Assembly (NCBI GenBank): GCA_029287645.1
Contig: JARFQS010000614.1
Location: 1 to 5,538 of the forward strand
Direction: 5' to 3'
Origin: Thermoanaerobaculia bacterium
GTDB taxonomy: Bacteria; Acidobacteriota; Thermoanaerobaculia; Multivoradales; JAHEKO01
DNA length: 5,538 nt
This document shows, one piece after another, positions 1 through 5,341 of the stretch. The first letter of the stretch is position 1. The number at the start of each line of letters is the position of its first letter. The notes below the pieces were generated by a model, which was given only the letters and a program-made list of their open reading frames with translations, was not told the origin of the DNA and did no database searches. The translations under genes and the position numbers were made by a program.

Positions 1-97
1 CCCCCCCCCCCCCCCCCCCCCCCACAACCACCCCCCCCCCACCGACAACACCACTCTCACGCGTTCGTCGGCAGCGTCAGATGTGTATAAGAGACAG
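1..97. other. Sequencing adapter, index and low-quality read tail (not genomic)
   Basis: Bases 65-97 match the Nextera read-1 adapter exactly, ending in the 19-base Tn5 mosaic end AGATGTGTATAAGAGACAG at 79-97. The ten bases before it (55-64, TCTCACGCGT) have the length and place of an i5 index. Bases 36-54 agree with the P5 tail at about 13 of 19 positions, with errors biased to C. Bases 1-35 are nearly pure C. Read on the minus strand this is insert, adapter, index, P5, poly-G: the pattern of a two-colour Illumina read running off a short fragment with falling quality. It should be trimmed. An open frame running into it on the minus strand ends in the peptide SYTHLTLPTN, the translation of this adapter, so a gene called here would carry a false C-terminus. 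Confidence 0.97.
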
Positions 98-995
98 CAC
101 TGGAGTCGACCGGGCGGGCTGGATTCACCGCATTCAGGGCCACTCTCGATAGAGGCGTTGGAAGAATCTGAAGAACAGAGTCGGGCGCAATCCAGTCGGC
201 CCTGAAGGTCGTATTGGCGACGACGCCATGTCGAAACGGTAACTTCCCGGTGGCCAGCGTCGTCCAAAGCGGCGATCTGTGGACCGGCGGGAGGCTCTCG
301 GGGCGAGCATAGACCCCCTCCTCGAGAATGCGGGAGAGAAAAGGAAGGCGTCCGCGACGGGCCAGGGGCAGGACAGCGTCCAGGGACGCACCATCCAGCC
401 CCACGACGAGCAGCGTCGGCCGCCGCTCGAGCTCGACGACGGAAGGCAGGGGGGTGGGTCGAGCATAGGCTTTGAAAGCCTCTCGTCGTTCTGCCATGAC
501 ATAGACAGAGAGAAGCGCGAGAAGCGGGAGACCGATCCGACTCCTCCAGCCGTAACGGCGCCGGTGGAGTGTATGGAGAAGGGCGGTGTAGAAGTAGATC
601 AAGGCCGCGAGGGTCAACCAGGAGGCGGCCTTGATGAGTCGCACATTGATACCCGGCGGCAGGAAGTAGGAAGAGCGAGAAGCGTGGAGCCACTCGATTG
701 TGGCGATGACAGCGAGGAGAATTGTGATGGCCCAAGGCAGAAGGCGTTGGGCACGGTCTCCTCGGCCCACCGTGAAAGGAAAAAGGAGGACAACGGAGAC
801 GAGGGTCGCAGCTGCACAGTAGATAGCCGTGCTCCGCAGCCAGGGGGCCAGCTCGAAAGGCAGCTCGGGGTTCAAGAAAAAGAGAAGGCTCGAGAGGTGG
901 GCTCCTGCGAGAAGCCCTGGCAGGGCCGTCAATGCGGCGAGTCTCCACCCGCGATCCACGCCGACGGAGACCTGGGGGACCTGGTTCTCGTCCAT
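98..995 (-). CDS. Membrane-anchored alkaline-phosphatase-superfamily phosphohydrolase/phosphodiesterase, 3' truncated by contig end
   Basis: Partial gene: 299 residues from ATG 995 remain before the adapter junction. Residues 1-170 are hydrophobic, with about five likely membrane segments (roughly 17-41, 56-76, 86-104, 121-142, 152-168) separated by Arg-rich turns. The start of a type I phosphodiesterase/AlkP-like domain follows: TLLVVGLDGASLD at 194-206, whose Asp201 should be a metal ligand, and HRSPLWTTLATG at 239-250 followed by HG at 256-257, which carries the Ser/Thr nucleophile (Ser241 or a nearby Thr; I cannot fix which). The rest of the metal site is missing. The substrate is unknown; relatives hydrolyse phosphodiesters or phosphomonoesters or modify envelope lipids and glycans. 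The start is uncertain: the frame is open upstream to GTG 1184, with another ATG at 1121, but no candidate has a clear Shine-Dalgarno sequence and the region above 995 reads like noncoding DNA. It is divergent from pyrD. The truncation is technical, not biological. Confidence 0.8.
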
Positions 996-1036
996 GGGGA
1001 TTTCGGGGGAGGTCACAGCTCGACAGTTCGTGGACG

Positions 1037-1085
1037 GAGTCTCGGAACCTCTGTTAGAGTCTCGGCGGTCCAGGAGGGGGTCTCG
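1037..1085. repeat. Three GTCTCG repeats with 20-21 base phasing
   Basis: GTCTCG occurs at 1039-1044, 1059-1064 and 1080-1085, start to start 20 and 21 bases, or about two helical turns. The first two lie in a longer identical 9-mer, GAGTCTCGG (1037-1045 and 1057-1065). They sit in the divergent intergenic region between the phosphohydrolase gene and pyrD. Same-face spacing is typical of tandem operator half-sites, but no regulator is known here and a 6-mer in GC-rich DNA can recur by chance. The third copy lies in the loop of the neighbouring hairpin. Confidence 0.35.
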
Positions 1086-1102
1086 ACTCCGAGGACCCGC
1101 CG
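1063..1102 (+). promoter_or_regulatory. Strong hairpin in the region upstream of pyrD
   Basis: CGGCGGTCC (1063-1071) pairs with GGACCCGCCG (1093-1102) leaving one bulged C. An inner stem GGAG (1073-1076) with CTCC (1087-1090) closes a ten-base loop. This gives about 13 base pairs, mostly G-C. If pyrD is transcribed from upstream of 1063, the hairpin would lie in its 5' leader about 87 bases before the start codon; on the other strand it would lie in the leader of the phosphohydrolase gene. No T-run follows on either side, so it does not look like a simple intrinsic terminator or attenuator. I found no convincing -35/-10 pair in 996-1188. Its role is unknown. Confidence 0.4.
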
Positions 1103-1172
1103 GAATCCGAGTCGCCAGCATAGCAGCAAAGCAGGGGTCCAGGGATTCGTCGGTTCGTGAGAGACCATCCTC

Positions 1173-1191
1173 AAGAGGAGTCACCCAACTG
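1173..1191 (+). promoter_or_regulatory. Ribosome binding site that fixes a CTG start for pyrD
   Basis: AAGAGGAG at 1173-1180 is a good Shine-Dalgarno sequence. Eight bases later lies the in-frame codon CTG at 1189-1191. The pyrD frame contains no ATG, GTG or TTG between 1120 and 1248, so no ordinary start codon is served by this site. The next ordinary starts are GTG 1030 (adds 53 residues) and TTG 1249 or ATG 1255 (remove the N-terminal helix region). Confidence 0.65.
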
Positions 1192-2241
1192 TTCGAATCA
1201 GCGATTCACGCTCTACTACTGAGGGTCGCCCCGGAGACCGCACATGGTTTGGCCATGTCCGGGCTGCAGAGTCTTCAGCAGCTACCTCAGGCGCTGCGAC
1301 GGTTCGAGCGGCAGCATTGCGTCATCGACCGGCGACTGGAGCAGGAGATCTGGGGACAGCGGTTTCCCAATCCGATCGGCCTGGCTGCGGGATTCGACAA
1401 AGATGCGGTTGCGGTTCCAGCCCTCGCCGCGATGGGCTTTGGGTTTCTGGAAGTCGGGACGGTGACGCCCAAACCCCAATCCGGGAATCCGCGGCCGCGA
1501 CTTTTCCGCCATCGGGAACTGCATTCGCTTCAGAACGCGATGGGTTTCAACAATGCGGGCATGGAGAGTCTATCTCGGCGATTGGCCCAGAACTGGCCAC
1601 CGCCGGTTCCGGTTGGCATCAACGTCGGAAAGAACCGGCAGACAGAGTTGATGTCGGCTGGAGAGGACTATCGGACGTTGGTGCGGCGTCTCAAGGAGCA
1701 TGCGAGCTACTTCGTGATCAACATTTCTTCGCCGAACACCCCGGGATTGAGAGACTTGCAACAGGGCGAAACCGTGGCAGGGCTACTCGACATCTGTCTC
1801 GAAGAGACGGAGGCTCCTGTTCTGGTGAAATTGTCCCCGGACATGGAGGACGACGAAGCCGTCGCGCTGGCGCGCGCAGCCGTCGAGGCGGGCGCGGCAG
1901 GGTTGATCCTCACCAACACCACGGTGAACTATTCGCTGGTTCCGGAGCCTCAGGCGACGGGCGGATTGAGTGGCAGGGTACTGCGAAGGCGGAGTTTCGA
2001 GCTATTGAAGGCCGTAGCCTCCGAGGTCTATGGCCGCTGCATCCTGGTGAGCGTGGGCGGCATCGAGTCGGCGTCGGATGTCTACGCCCGGCTACGGGCA
2101 GGAGCACACCTCACACAGATCTATACTTCGTTGATCTATGGCGGCTCCCTGCTTGTTCGTCGACTCAACGAGGAGCTTCTGGACCTCTTGGAGGGGGATG
2201 GCGTCCGGAACGTTGCGAGCGCTGTTGGACTGGATGTGTAA
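1189..2241 (+). CDS. pyrD: Dihydroorotate dehydrogenase (quinone), class 2
   Basis: Oxidises dihydroorotate to orotate with FMN and passes electrons to the membrane quinone pool; fourth step of de novo UMP synthesis. From CTG 1189 the protein is 350 residues, normal for class 2. Residues 1-40 form the N-terminal helical extension that class 2 enzymes use to bind the membrane and quinone. Core motifs follow: GLAAGFDKD (64-72) with Lys71, EVGTVTPKPQSGNPRPRLFR (88-107), NAMGFNNAGM (116-125), INISSPNTPGL (177-187) with catalytic base Ser181, VKLSPD (213-218) with Lys214, LTNTT (241-245), GGLSG (258-262), SVGGI (288-292) and QIYTSLIYGG (310-319). Start choice: the residues from CTG align without a gap to my memory of the E. 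coli PyrD N-terminus, its conserved PE falling at 15-16 in both, and a Shine-Dalgarno sequence sits at the right distance. The frame stays open upstream to 829, but that extension has no family counterpart. pyrF follows 161 bases downstream. Confidence 0.95.
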   Translation: MFESAIHALLLRVAPETAHGLAMSGLQSLQQLPQALRRFERQHCVIDRRLEQEIWGQRFPNPIGLAAGFDKDAVAVPALAAMGFGFLEVGTVTPKPQSGNPRPRLFRHRELHSLQNAMGFNNAGMESLSRRLAQNWPPPVPVGINVGKNRQTELMSAGEDYRTLVRRLKEHASYFVINISSPNTPGLRDLQQGETVAGLLDICLEETEAPVLVKLSPDMEDDEAVALARAAVEAGAAGLILTNTTVNYSLVPEPQATGGLSGRVLRRRSFELLKAVASEVYGRCILVSVGGIESASDVYARLRAGAHLTQIYTSLIYGGSLLVRRLNEELLDLLEGDGVRNVASAVGLDV

Positions 2242-2254
2242 AAACGTAACACGC

Positions 2255-2283
2255 GGCGCATACGCTCCACCTGCGCCTCTCTT
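2255..2283 (+). terminator. Possible weak terminator after pyrD
   Basis: GGCGCA (2255-2260) pairs perfectly with TGCGCC (2272-2277) across an 11-base loop, and the pyrimidine-rich TCTCTT follows at 2278-2283. It begins 13 bases after the pyrD stop codon. The stem is short and the T-run is broken, so termination, if any, would be partial, and pyrF may still be read through from pyrD. Confidence 0.3.
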
Positions 2284-2290
2284 GAGGTAC

Positions 2291-2318
2291 TATAGTCGGC
2301 GAGATTTCCACTTATACT
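2291..2318 (+). promoter_or_regulatory. -10-like boxes in the pyrD-pyrF spacer
   Basis: TATAGT (2291-2296) and TATACT (2313-2318) each match five of six positions of the TATAAT box and stand out in GC-rich DNA. Neither has a good -35 box at 16-18 bases; TTGAGG at 2282-2287 is too close to the first and too far from the second. They may mark a separate pyrF promoter giving a leader of roughly 80 bases, but the evidence is thin. Confidence 0.25.
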
Positions 2319-2359
2319 CCTCATGTCATGGTGCAGAGGGTGCGTAGGTCCAATCAAGA

Positions 2360-2393
2360 GTCCTTGGTGTTGCCCCAAGGACCCTGGAGAGGA
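2360..2393 (+). promoter_or_regulatory. Hairpin abutting the pyrF ribosome binding site
   Basis: GTCCTTGG (2360-2367) pairs perfectly with CCAAGGAC (2375-2382) over a seven-base loop, TGTTGCC. Three bases later begins the purine-rich Shine-Dalgarno region GGAGAGGA (2386-2393), nine bases before the pyrF ATG. A stable stem immediately 5' of the binding site could tune initiation, for example by stacking against the ribosome landing site, or stabilise the mRNA. It has no T-run and is not itself a terminator. Confidence 0.45.
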
Positions 2394-2402
2394 TGAGATT
2401 CA

Positions 2403-3131
2403 ATGGACAACGAGCCAGTGCGAGATCCGCTCGATCGTGTGGCGATCGCCCTCGACACCGCGGACCGGGCCACCTTCCACCGATGGTGCGAACAATTCGG
2501 TCCTCGGGTGGGGATGCTGAAAGTAGGCCTGGAGGCTTTCTTGAGATGGGGTCACGAGGCTGTCGGGGCGGCCCGCCGCCATGCTCGCGGAGTCTTTCTG
2601 GACCTCAAGCTGCACGACATTCCGAACACGGTGAAGGGGGCAGTGACAGCGGCCCGGGCCTCGGGTGTTGACCTGCTCACGGTTCATGCCTCCGGAGGGT
2701 CCTCCATGCTGGAAGCGGCGAATCGAGCCGCAGGGGACGAGCTGGGAATCCTCGCAGTCACAGTGCTGACGCACCTGGACGAAGGCGAGCTCGAGGGCCT
2801 GGATCTACCCGGTAGCAGTGAGGCTCGGGCCCGGCGTTGGGCTCGGCTGGCTGAGGAAGCAGGTTGCGCTGGAGCCGTGTGCTCACCCCTGGAGGTGGCC
2901 ACCTTGCGAGAGAACTTGGCGCTGCCGTTCTTGTTGGTGACGCCCGGGATACGACTCGCAACAGCAGAGAGACAAGCGGATGATCAGCAGCGAATCGCCA
3001 CTCCCGGGCAAGCCTTGAGGGCCGGCGCAGATCTATTGGTGGTGGGCAGGCCCGTGACACGCGCTCCGGACCCCGATGCGGTACTCCAGGAAATAGCTCG
3101 TGAGATTGAAGACGCCCTGACTCCTGGGTAG
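2403..3131 (+). CDS. pyrF: Orotidine 5'-phosphate decarboxylase
   Basis: Decarboxylates OMP to UMP, the last step of de novo pyrimidine nucleotide synthesis, as a cytoplasmic (beta/alpha)8-barrel dimer. The 242-residue length is normal for the short bacterial type. Visible motifs: VAIALD (13-18) with substrate-binding Asp18; LKVGLE (39-44) with Lys40; the signature FLDLKLHDIPNTV (65-77) with Asp67, Lys69 and Asp72, which with Lys40 form the catalytic Lys-Asp-Lys-Asp array; TVHASGG (93-99); VTPGIR (179-184) and DDQQRIATP (193-201), the phosphate-side loops; and VGRPVT (214-219) with phosphate-binding Arg216. ATG 2403 has GGAGAGGA nine bases upstream and gives an N-terminus of ordinary length. 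Together with pyrD it forms a pyrimidine pair on one strand. The stop codon is buried in a hairpin shared with the convergent gene. Confidence 0.96.
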   Translation: MDNEPVRDPLDRVAIALDTADRATFHRWCEQFGPRVGMLKVGLEAFLRWGHEAVGAARRHARGVFLDLKLHDIPNTVKGAVTAARASGVDLLTVHASGGSSMLEAANRAAGDELGILAVTVLTHLDEGELEGLDLPGSSEARARRWARLAEEAGCAGAVCSPLEVATLRENLALPFLLVTPGIRLATAERQADDQQRIATPGQALRAGADLLVVGRPVTRAPDPDAVLQEIAREIEDALTPG

Positions 3132-3141
3132 GAGACAGGGC
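3114..3141. terminator. Imperfect hairpin over the pyrF stop codon, likely bidirectional transcript end
   Basis: GCCCTGACTCCT (3114-3125) pairs with AGGAGACAGGGC (3130-3141), giving 11 base pairs with one A-A mismatch around the loop GGGT (3126-3129). The TAG stop codon of pyrF (3129-3131) lies at the loop-stem junction. The convergent minus-strand gene ends at 3147, only 15 bases beyond the pyrF stop, so the structure serves both transcripts by position. There is no T-run on either side, so it may act as a 3'-end stabiliser or a Rho-linked end rather than a classical intrinsic terminator. Confidence 0.5.
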
Positions 3142-3146
3142 TCGGC

Positions 3147-3518
3147 TCAAACCGCGAAGACCGGCCGATCGACGACGTGGTCGATCTCCATGACGTACGT
3201 GTATCCCGGGAACTCGATGGGCACGGTGTATCGCGCCGTGATGATCACACGTCCCCCGCGTCGTTCGACAGTTACATCCTTGGGCCCGACGGGGAGCCCC
3301 AAGTCCTTCGCCCGGGCGAGAACATTCTTCTTGACGGCTTCAGAGGGAGTCCTGGTGGCACGCTGAGCCTGCTCCTCCATGAAGTCGTACAGCTCGGCAG
3401 TCTTGATCTTCATGGGAATGATCTTCCAGCAGGCGGTTAAGAACACGATGAGCACCAGCGCCCAGATGACACATCCGATCTTGCCTTGGCCATATCGAGT
3501 CTGCAGTGATCGCATCAT
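3147..3518 (-). CDS. Small membrane-anchored protein, DUF4845-like
   Basis: A 123-residue protein of unknown function. Residues 1-14 are basic, 15-30 form one hydrophobic segment (GCVIWALVLIVFLTAC), and the rest is a small soluble domain: a helix (about 38-72), then a K/E-rich turn and two or three beta strands (DVTVERRGGRVIITARYTVP, 81-100). The layout, with Lys-Ile-Ile-Pro just after the membrane segment (32-35), resembles DUF4845 proteins, which in many proteobacteria are encoded directly after lepB; here it is the next gene after two lepB copies, with a 40-base gap. An alternative reading is a lipoprotein: LTAC at 27-30 fits a lipobox with Cys30 as the lipidated residue. Start ATG 3518 is followed at once by a second ATG (3515); a GGGGGA stretch lies just upstream. 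Family assignment is by memory of the architecture only. Confidence 0.7.
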   Translation of the reverse strand: MMRSLQTRYGQGKIGCVIWALVLIVFLTACWKIIPMKIKTAELYDFMEEQAQRATRTPSEAVKKNVLARAKDLGLPVGPKDVTVERRGGRVIITARYTVPIEFPGYTYVMEIDHVVDRPVFAV

Positions 3519-3558
3519 TGTCCCCCGGCTCGTTCTCGATAACGTGTGATTCCCAATA

Positions 3559-4260
3559 CTAGCGCACTATGCGGAAAGAGCGGTCCCAACGGGTATTGGT
3601 GAAGAACTTAAAAAAGACATCCGACAATTGCCGAAGCTTGCCTCGGTAACCCGGCCATTCGATGGGTTCCTCGTCGCTTGCGAACGACCAGTAGACGAGA
3701 AAGGCCCTTCCTTTGATGTAGTCCGCGGGCACGGCTCCCCAGAAACGTGAATCGTTCGAGTTGTCGCGATTGTCACCCATGAAGAAGTACTGGTCTGCAG
3801 GCACCTCGAAGGGTCCGAAGTTGTCACGGTCCCGATAGCTCTCGTGAAGAAATACGGAGTGCGGATAGACACGGGAGTCGGAGTGATAGGTGTAGTGACC
3901 GTCCTCGACAACCTCACCATTGACCCGGATCTCCTTGTTGACGATCTCCACAGTGTCTCCGGGCAGTCCGATGCAGCGCTTGATGAAATCCCGCGAGGGA
4001 TCCTCGGGAAACCGAAAGACCACCACGTCGCCCCGACGCACCGTCTGAGTCGGTAGAAGCCAGTTCTCCAGGGCGCTCTGGGTGGGTCCGAAGATGAACT
4101 TGTTGACCAGGATGTGGTCACCGATCAGGAGGTTCTCCTCCATGGACCCCGTGGGTATCTTGAAGGCCTGGACGGCGTAGGTCCTAGCAAAGGTCGCGAA
4201 GATCACTGCAATGAGCAGGGCCTCGAAGTACTCCCTGAAGATCGATCTAGAGTTGGGCAT
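3559..4260 (-). CDS. lepB: Type I signal peptidase, copy A
   Basis: Cleaves signal peptides from exported proteins at the outer face of the inner membrane using a Ser-Lys dyad. The protein is 233 residues with one N-terminal membrane segment (about 12-30), fewer than the two of E. coli LepB. Box B is KIPTGSMEENLLIGDHILVN (34-53) with nucleophile Ser39; box D contains RGDVVVFRFPED (76-87) and FIKRCIGLPGD (92-102) with general base Lys94; box E is FFMGDNRDNSNDSRFWG (159-175). All catalytic parts are present, so it should be active. It ends in a Trp-Asp-Arg rich tail, RWDRSFRIVR (224-233), matched in copy B. It starts 14 bases after the stop of copy B and has no clear Shine-Dalgarno sequence in that gap, so coupling to upstream translation is likely. 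The DUF4845-like gene follows 40 bases downstream. Confidence 0.95.
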   Translation of the reverse strand: MPNSRSIFREYFEALLIAVIFATFARTYAVQAFKIPTGSMEENLLIGDHILVNKFIFGPTQSALENWLLPTQTVRRGDVVVFRFPEDPSRDFIKRCIGLPGDTVEIVNKEIRVNGEVVEDGHYTYHSDSRVYPHSVFLHESYRDRDNFGPFEVPADQYFFMGDNRDNSNDSRFWGAVPADYIKGRAFLVYWSFASDEEPIEWPGYRGKLRQLSDVFFKFFTNTRWDRSFRIVR

Positions 4261-4274
4261 CAGGACGCCCGCGA

Positions 4275-4973
4275 CTAACGCACCAGATGGAAAGTCCGCT
4301 CCCAGCGTGACTTGCTGAAGAAGCCGATGGCCGTGCCCCCCAGTTGCCGCAGTTTGTTGCCCAAGCCTCTCCAGACACCGTCGGAGGTCTCGCCGCCAAA
4401 GGACCAGTAGATCAAGAAGGCTCGTCCCTTGACGAAATGGGCGGGCACGGACCCCCAGAACCTGGAGTCGTACGACTGGTCACGGTTGTCGCCCAGGCAG
4501 AAGAAGTGATCTTCGGGCACTGTCGAGGGTCCATAGTTGTCCCTCAGGCGGGCCGATGGAGGAACCGAGGGAAGGTCCCGGAAGATGCGGCCATCGCGGT
4601 GCCAGGTGAAGGACCCATCGTCGACCCATTCGTCGTTGATGTAGAGATCCTTGTCGACGAGACGGATGTCGTCCTCGGGCAATCCCATGCAGCGTTTGAC
4701 CATGTCGACCCGGGGTCGCTCGGGCGATCGAAAGATGACGATGTCGCCACGTTGGACCGGCCTAGAGGGCAACAGTTTCCGCTCGAGCTTGGTGGGTGCG
4801 GGACCGTAGATGAACCGATTGACGAAGAGATGGTCACCGACCAGCAGGGTTTCTTCCATCGAGGCGCTCGGTATGTAGAACGTCTTCACGACAAAGGTGT
4901 TCGTGAAACCGAGAAAGATCCCGGCAATGATGAGGGCCTCGAGGTACTCGCGGAATGTGCTTCGCTTCGCCAT
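4275..4973 (-). CDS. lepB: Type I signal peptidase, copy B
   Basis: Second signal peptidase, 232 residues, clearly a paralogue of the next gene: the N-termini (FREYFEALLIA and FREYLEALIIA), boxes and C-terminal tails align along the full length. One N-terminal membrane segment (about 11-29). Box B contains YIPSASMEETLLVGDHLFVN (33-52) with nucleophile Ser38; box D contains RGDIVIFRSPE (75-85) and MVKRCMGLPEDD (91-102) with general base Lys93; box E is GDNRDQSYDSRFWG (161-174). The catalytic dyad is intact. One oddity is GLPED where the family normally has GxPGD: a Glu replaces the conserved Gly at residue 100, next to the base strand. Promoter-proximal gene of the minus-strand block. Start ATG 4973 gives a standard short cytoplasmic N-terminus (MAKRSTFREYLEA); the upstream Shine-Dalgarno match is weak. 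Confidence 0.94.
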   Translation of the reverse strand: MAKRSTFREYLEALIIAGIFLGFTNTFVVKTFYIPSASMEETLLVGDHLFVNRFIYGPAPTKLERKLLPSRPVQRGDIVIFRSPERPRVDMVKRCMGLPEDDIRLVDKDLYINDEWVDDGSFTWHRDGRIFRDLPSVPPSARLRDNYGPSTVPEDHFFCLGDNRDQSYDSRFWGSVPAHFVKGRAFLIYWSFGGETSDGVWRGLGNKLRQLGGTAIGFFSKSRWERTFHLVR

Positions 4974-5164
4974 CGGCGCTCTAATCTATTGCAAATAGTC
5001 CTTCAGGGCCACCGAGCAGCAAACAGCCTCTCTGCGGGGCAAGCGGCTTTGACGCCGAGGAAGAGCCTGCGGTAGTGGGAGATCTCTCTTTCGCGACGCC
5101 TGAAGAGCGCAAGATTCTCTGACACCGGAGCCGGGTACCAGAGCAAAGGAAGTAAAACAAGCCT

Positions 5165-5194
5165 ATTAGAATCAGTGGTTTCGGTGATTTTCAG
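5165..5194 (-). promoter_or_regulatory. Candidate promoter for the lepB block
   Basis: On the minus strand CTGAAA (5194-5189, four of six to TTGACA) and TCTAAT (5170-5165, five of six to TATAAT) are 18 bases apart in the AT-richest stretch of the intergenic region. Transcription would start near 5158 and give a leader of about 185 bases before lepB copy B. It is the best -35/-10 pair I could find there by eye, but a match of this quality can occur by chance. Confidence 0.3.
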
Positions 5195-5220
5195 ATAACG
5201 GCATGTCGGTTGCTGTGCAC

Positions 5221-5251
5221 CCTCCTTCCCCTATTCACCGGAGAAAGGAGG
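5221..5251 (+). promoter_or_regulatory. Hairpin pairing CCTCCTT with a perfect anti-16S motif
   Basis: CCTCCTT (5221-5227) is perfectly complementary to AAGGAGG (5245-5251) across a 17-base loop. The 3' arm is a near-perfect Shine-Dalgarno sequence, yet it lies 125 bases before the start of the next gene. Nine bases after it is a CTG (5261) opening a ten-codon frame that stops at TAG 5291-5293, rich in Arg and Lys. Both a sequestered binding site for a leader peptide and a chance structure are possible. Confidence 0.35.
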
Positions 5252-5296
5252 TACGAACGACTGGCGAGCAGGAAAGCAAGACACAGACGGTAGGGA

Positions 5297-5341
5297 CGGG
5301 TGCACGGACCCGATCCGCTGCGCCCAACCGAGAAAGCGGAT
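5297..5341 (+). promoter_or_regulatory. Two directly abutting hairpins in the leader of the ComEA-like gene
   Basis: CGGGT/ACCCG (5297-5301 with 5308-5312, six-base loop) is followed without a gap by ATCCGCT/AGCGGAT (5313-5319 with 5335-5341, 15-base loop). All 12 pairs are Watson-Crick. The second stem ends 22 bases before the AGGAGGT binding site. Abutting stems can stack coaxially, as in many structured leaders. I do not recognise a known riboswitch class, and there is no T-run. Confidence 0.4.

Noticed and set aside
79..97. Tn5 mosaic end as sign of a natural transposon
   Set aside because: It is the engineered Nextera mosaic end joined to the synthetic adapter and index, so it comes from library preparation.
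279..1160. Long plus-strand open frame (293 codons) across the phosphohydrolase gene
   Set aside because: It is antisense to a gene with clear membrane segments and AlkP motifs; its product is charged and low in hydrophobic residues with no recognisable domain, typical of a shadow frame in GC-rich DNA.
996..1184. Longer phosphohydrolase start at GTG 1184 or ATG 1121
   Set aside because: The extra residues look like translated noncoding DNA, precede the first membrane segment without a plausible function, have no Shine-Dalgarno sequence, and would overlap the pyrD ribosome binding site region.
829..1188. Upstream extension of the pyrD frame to ATG 829
   Set aside because: The added residues are Arg/Ser-rich, lie antisense to the phosphohydrolase gene and its leader, and have no counterpart in class 2 dihydroorotate dehydrogenases.
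1317..2249. Plus-strand 310-codon frame overlapping pyrD
   Set aside because: It is out of frame with a gene showing every expected PyrD motif; the product is rich in Arg and Gly without a domain.
4344..5075. Plus-strand 243-codon frame antisense to lepB copy B
   Set aside because: The complementary strand encodes a full signal peptidase with intact catalytic boxes; the antisense product shows no family features.
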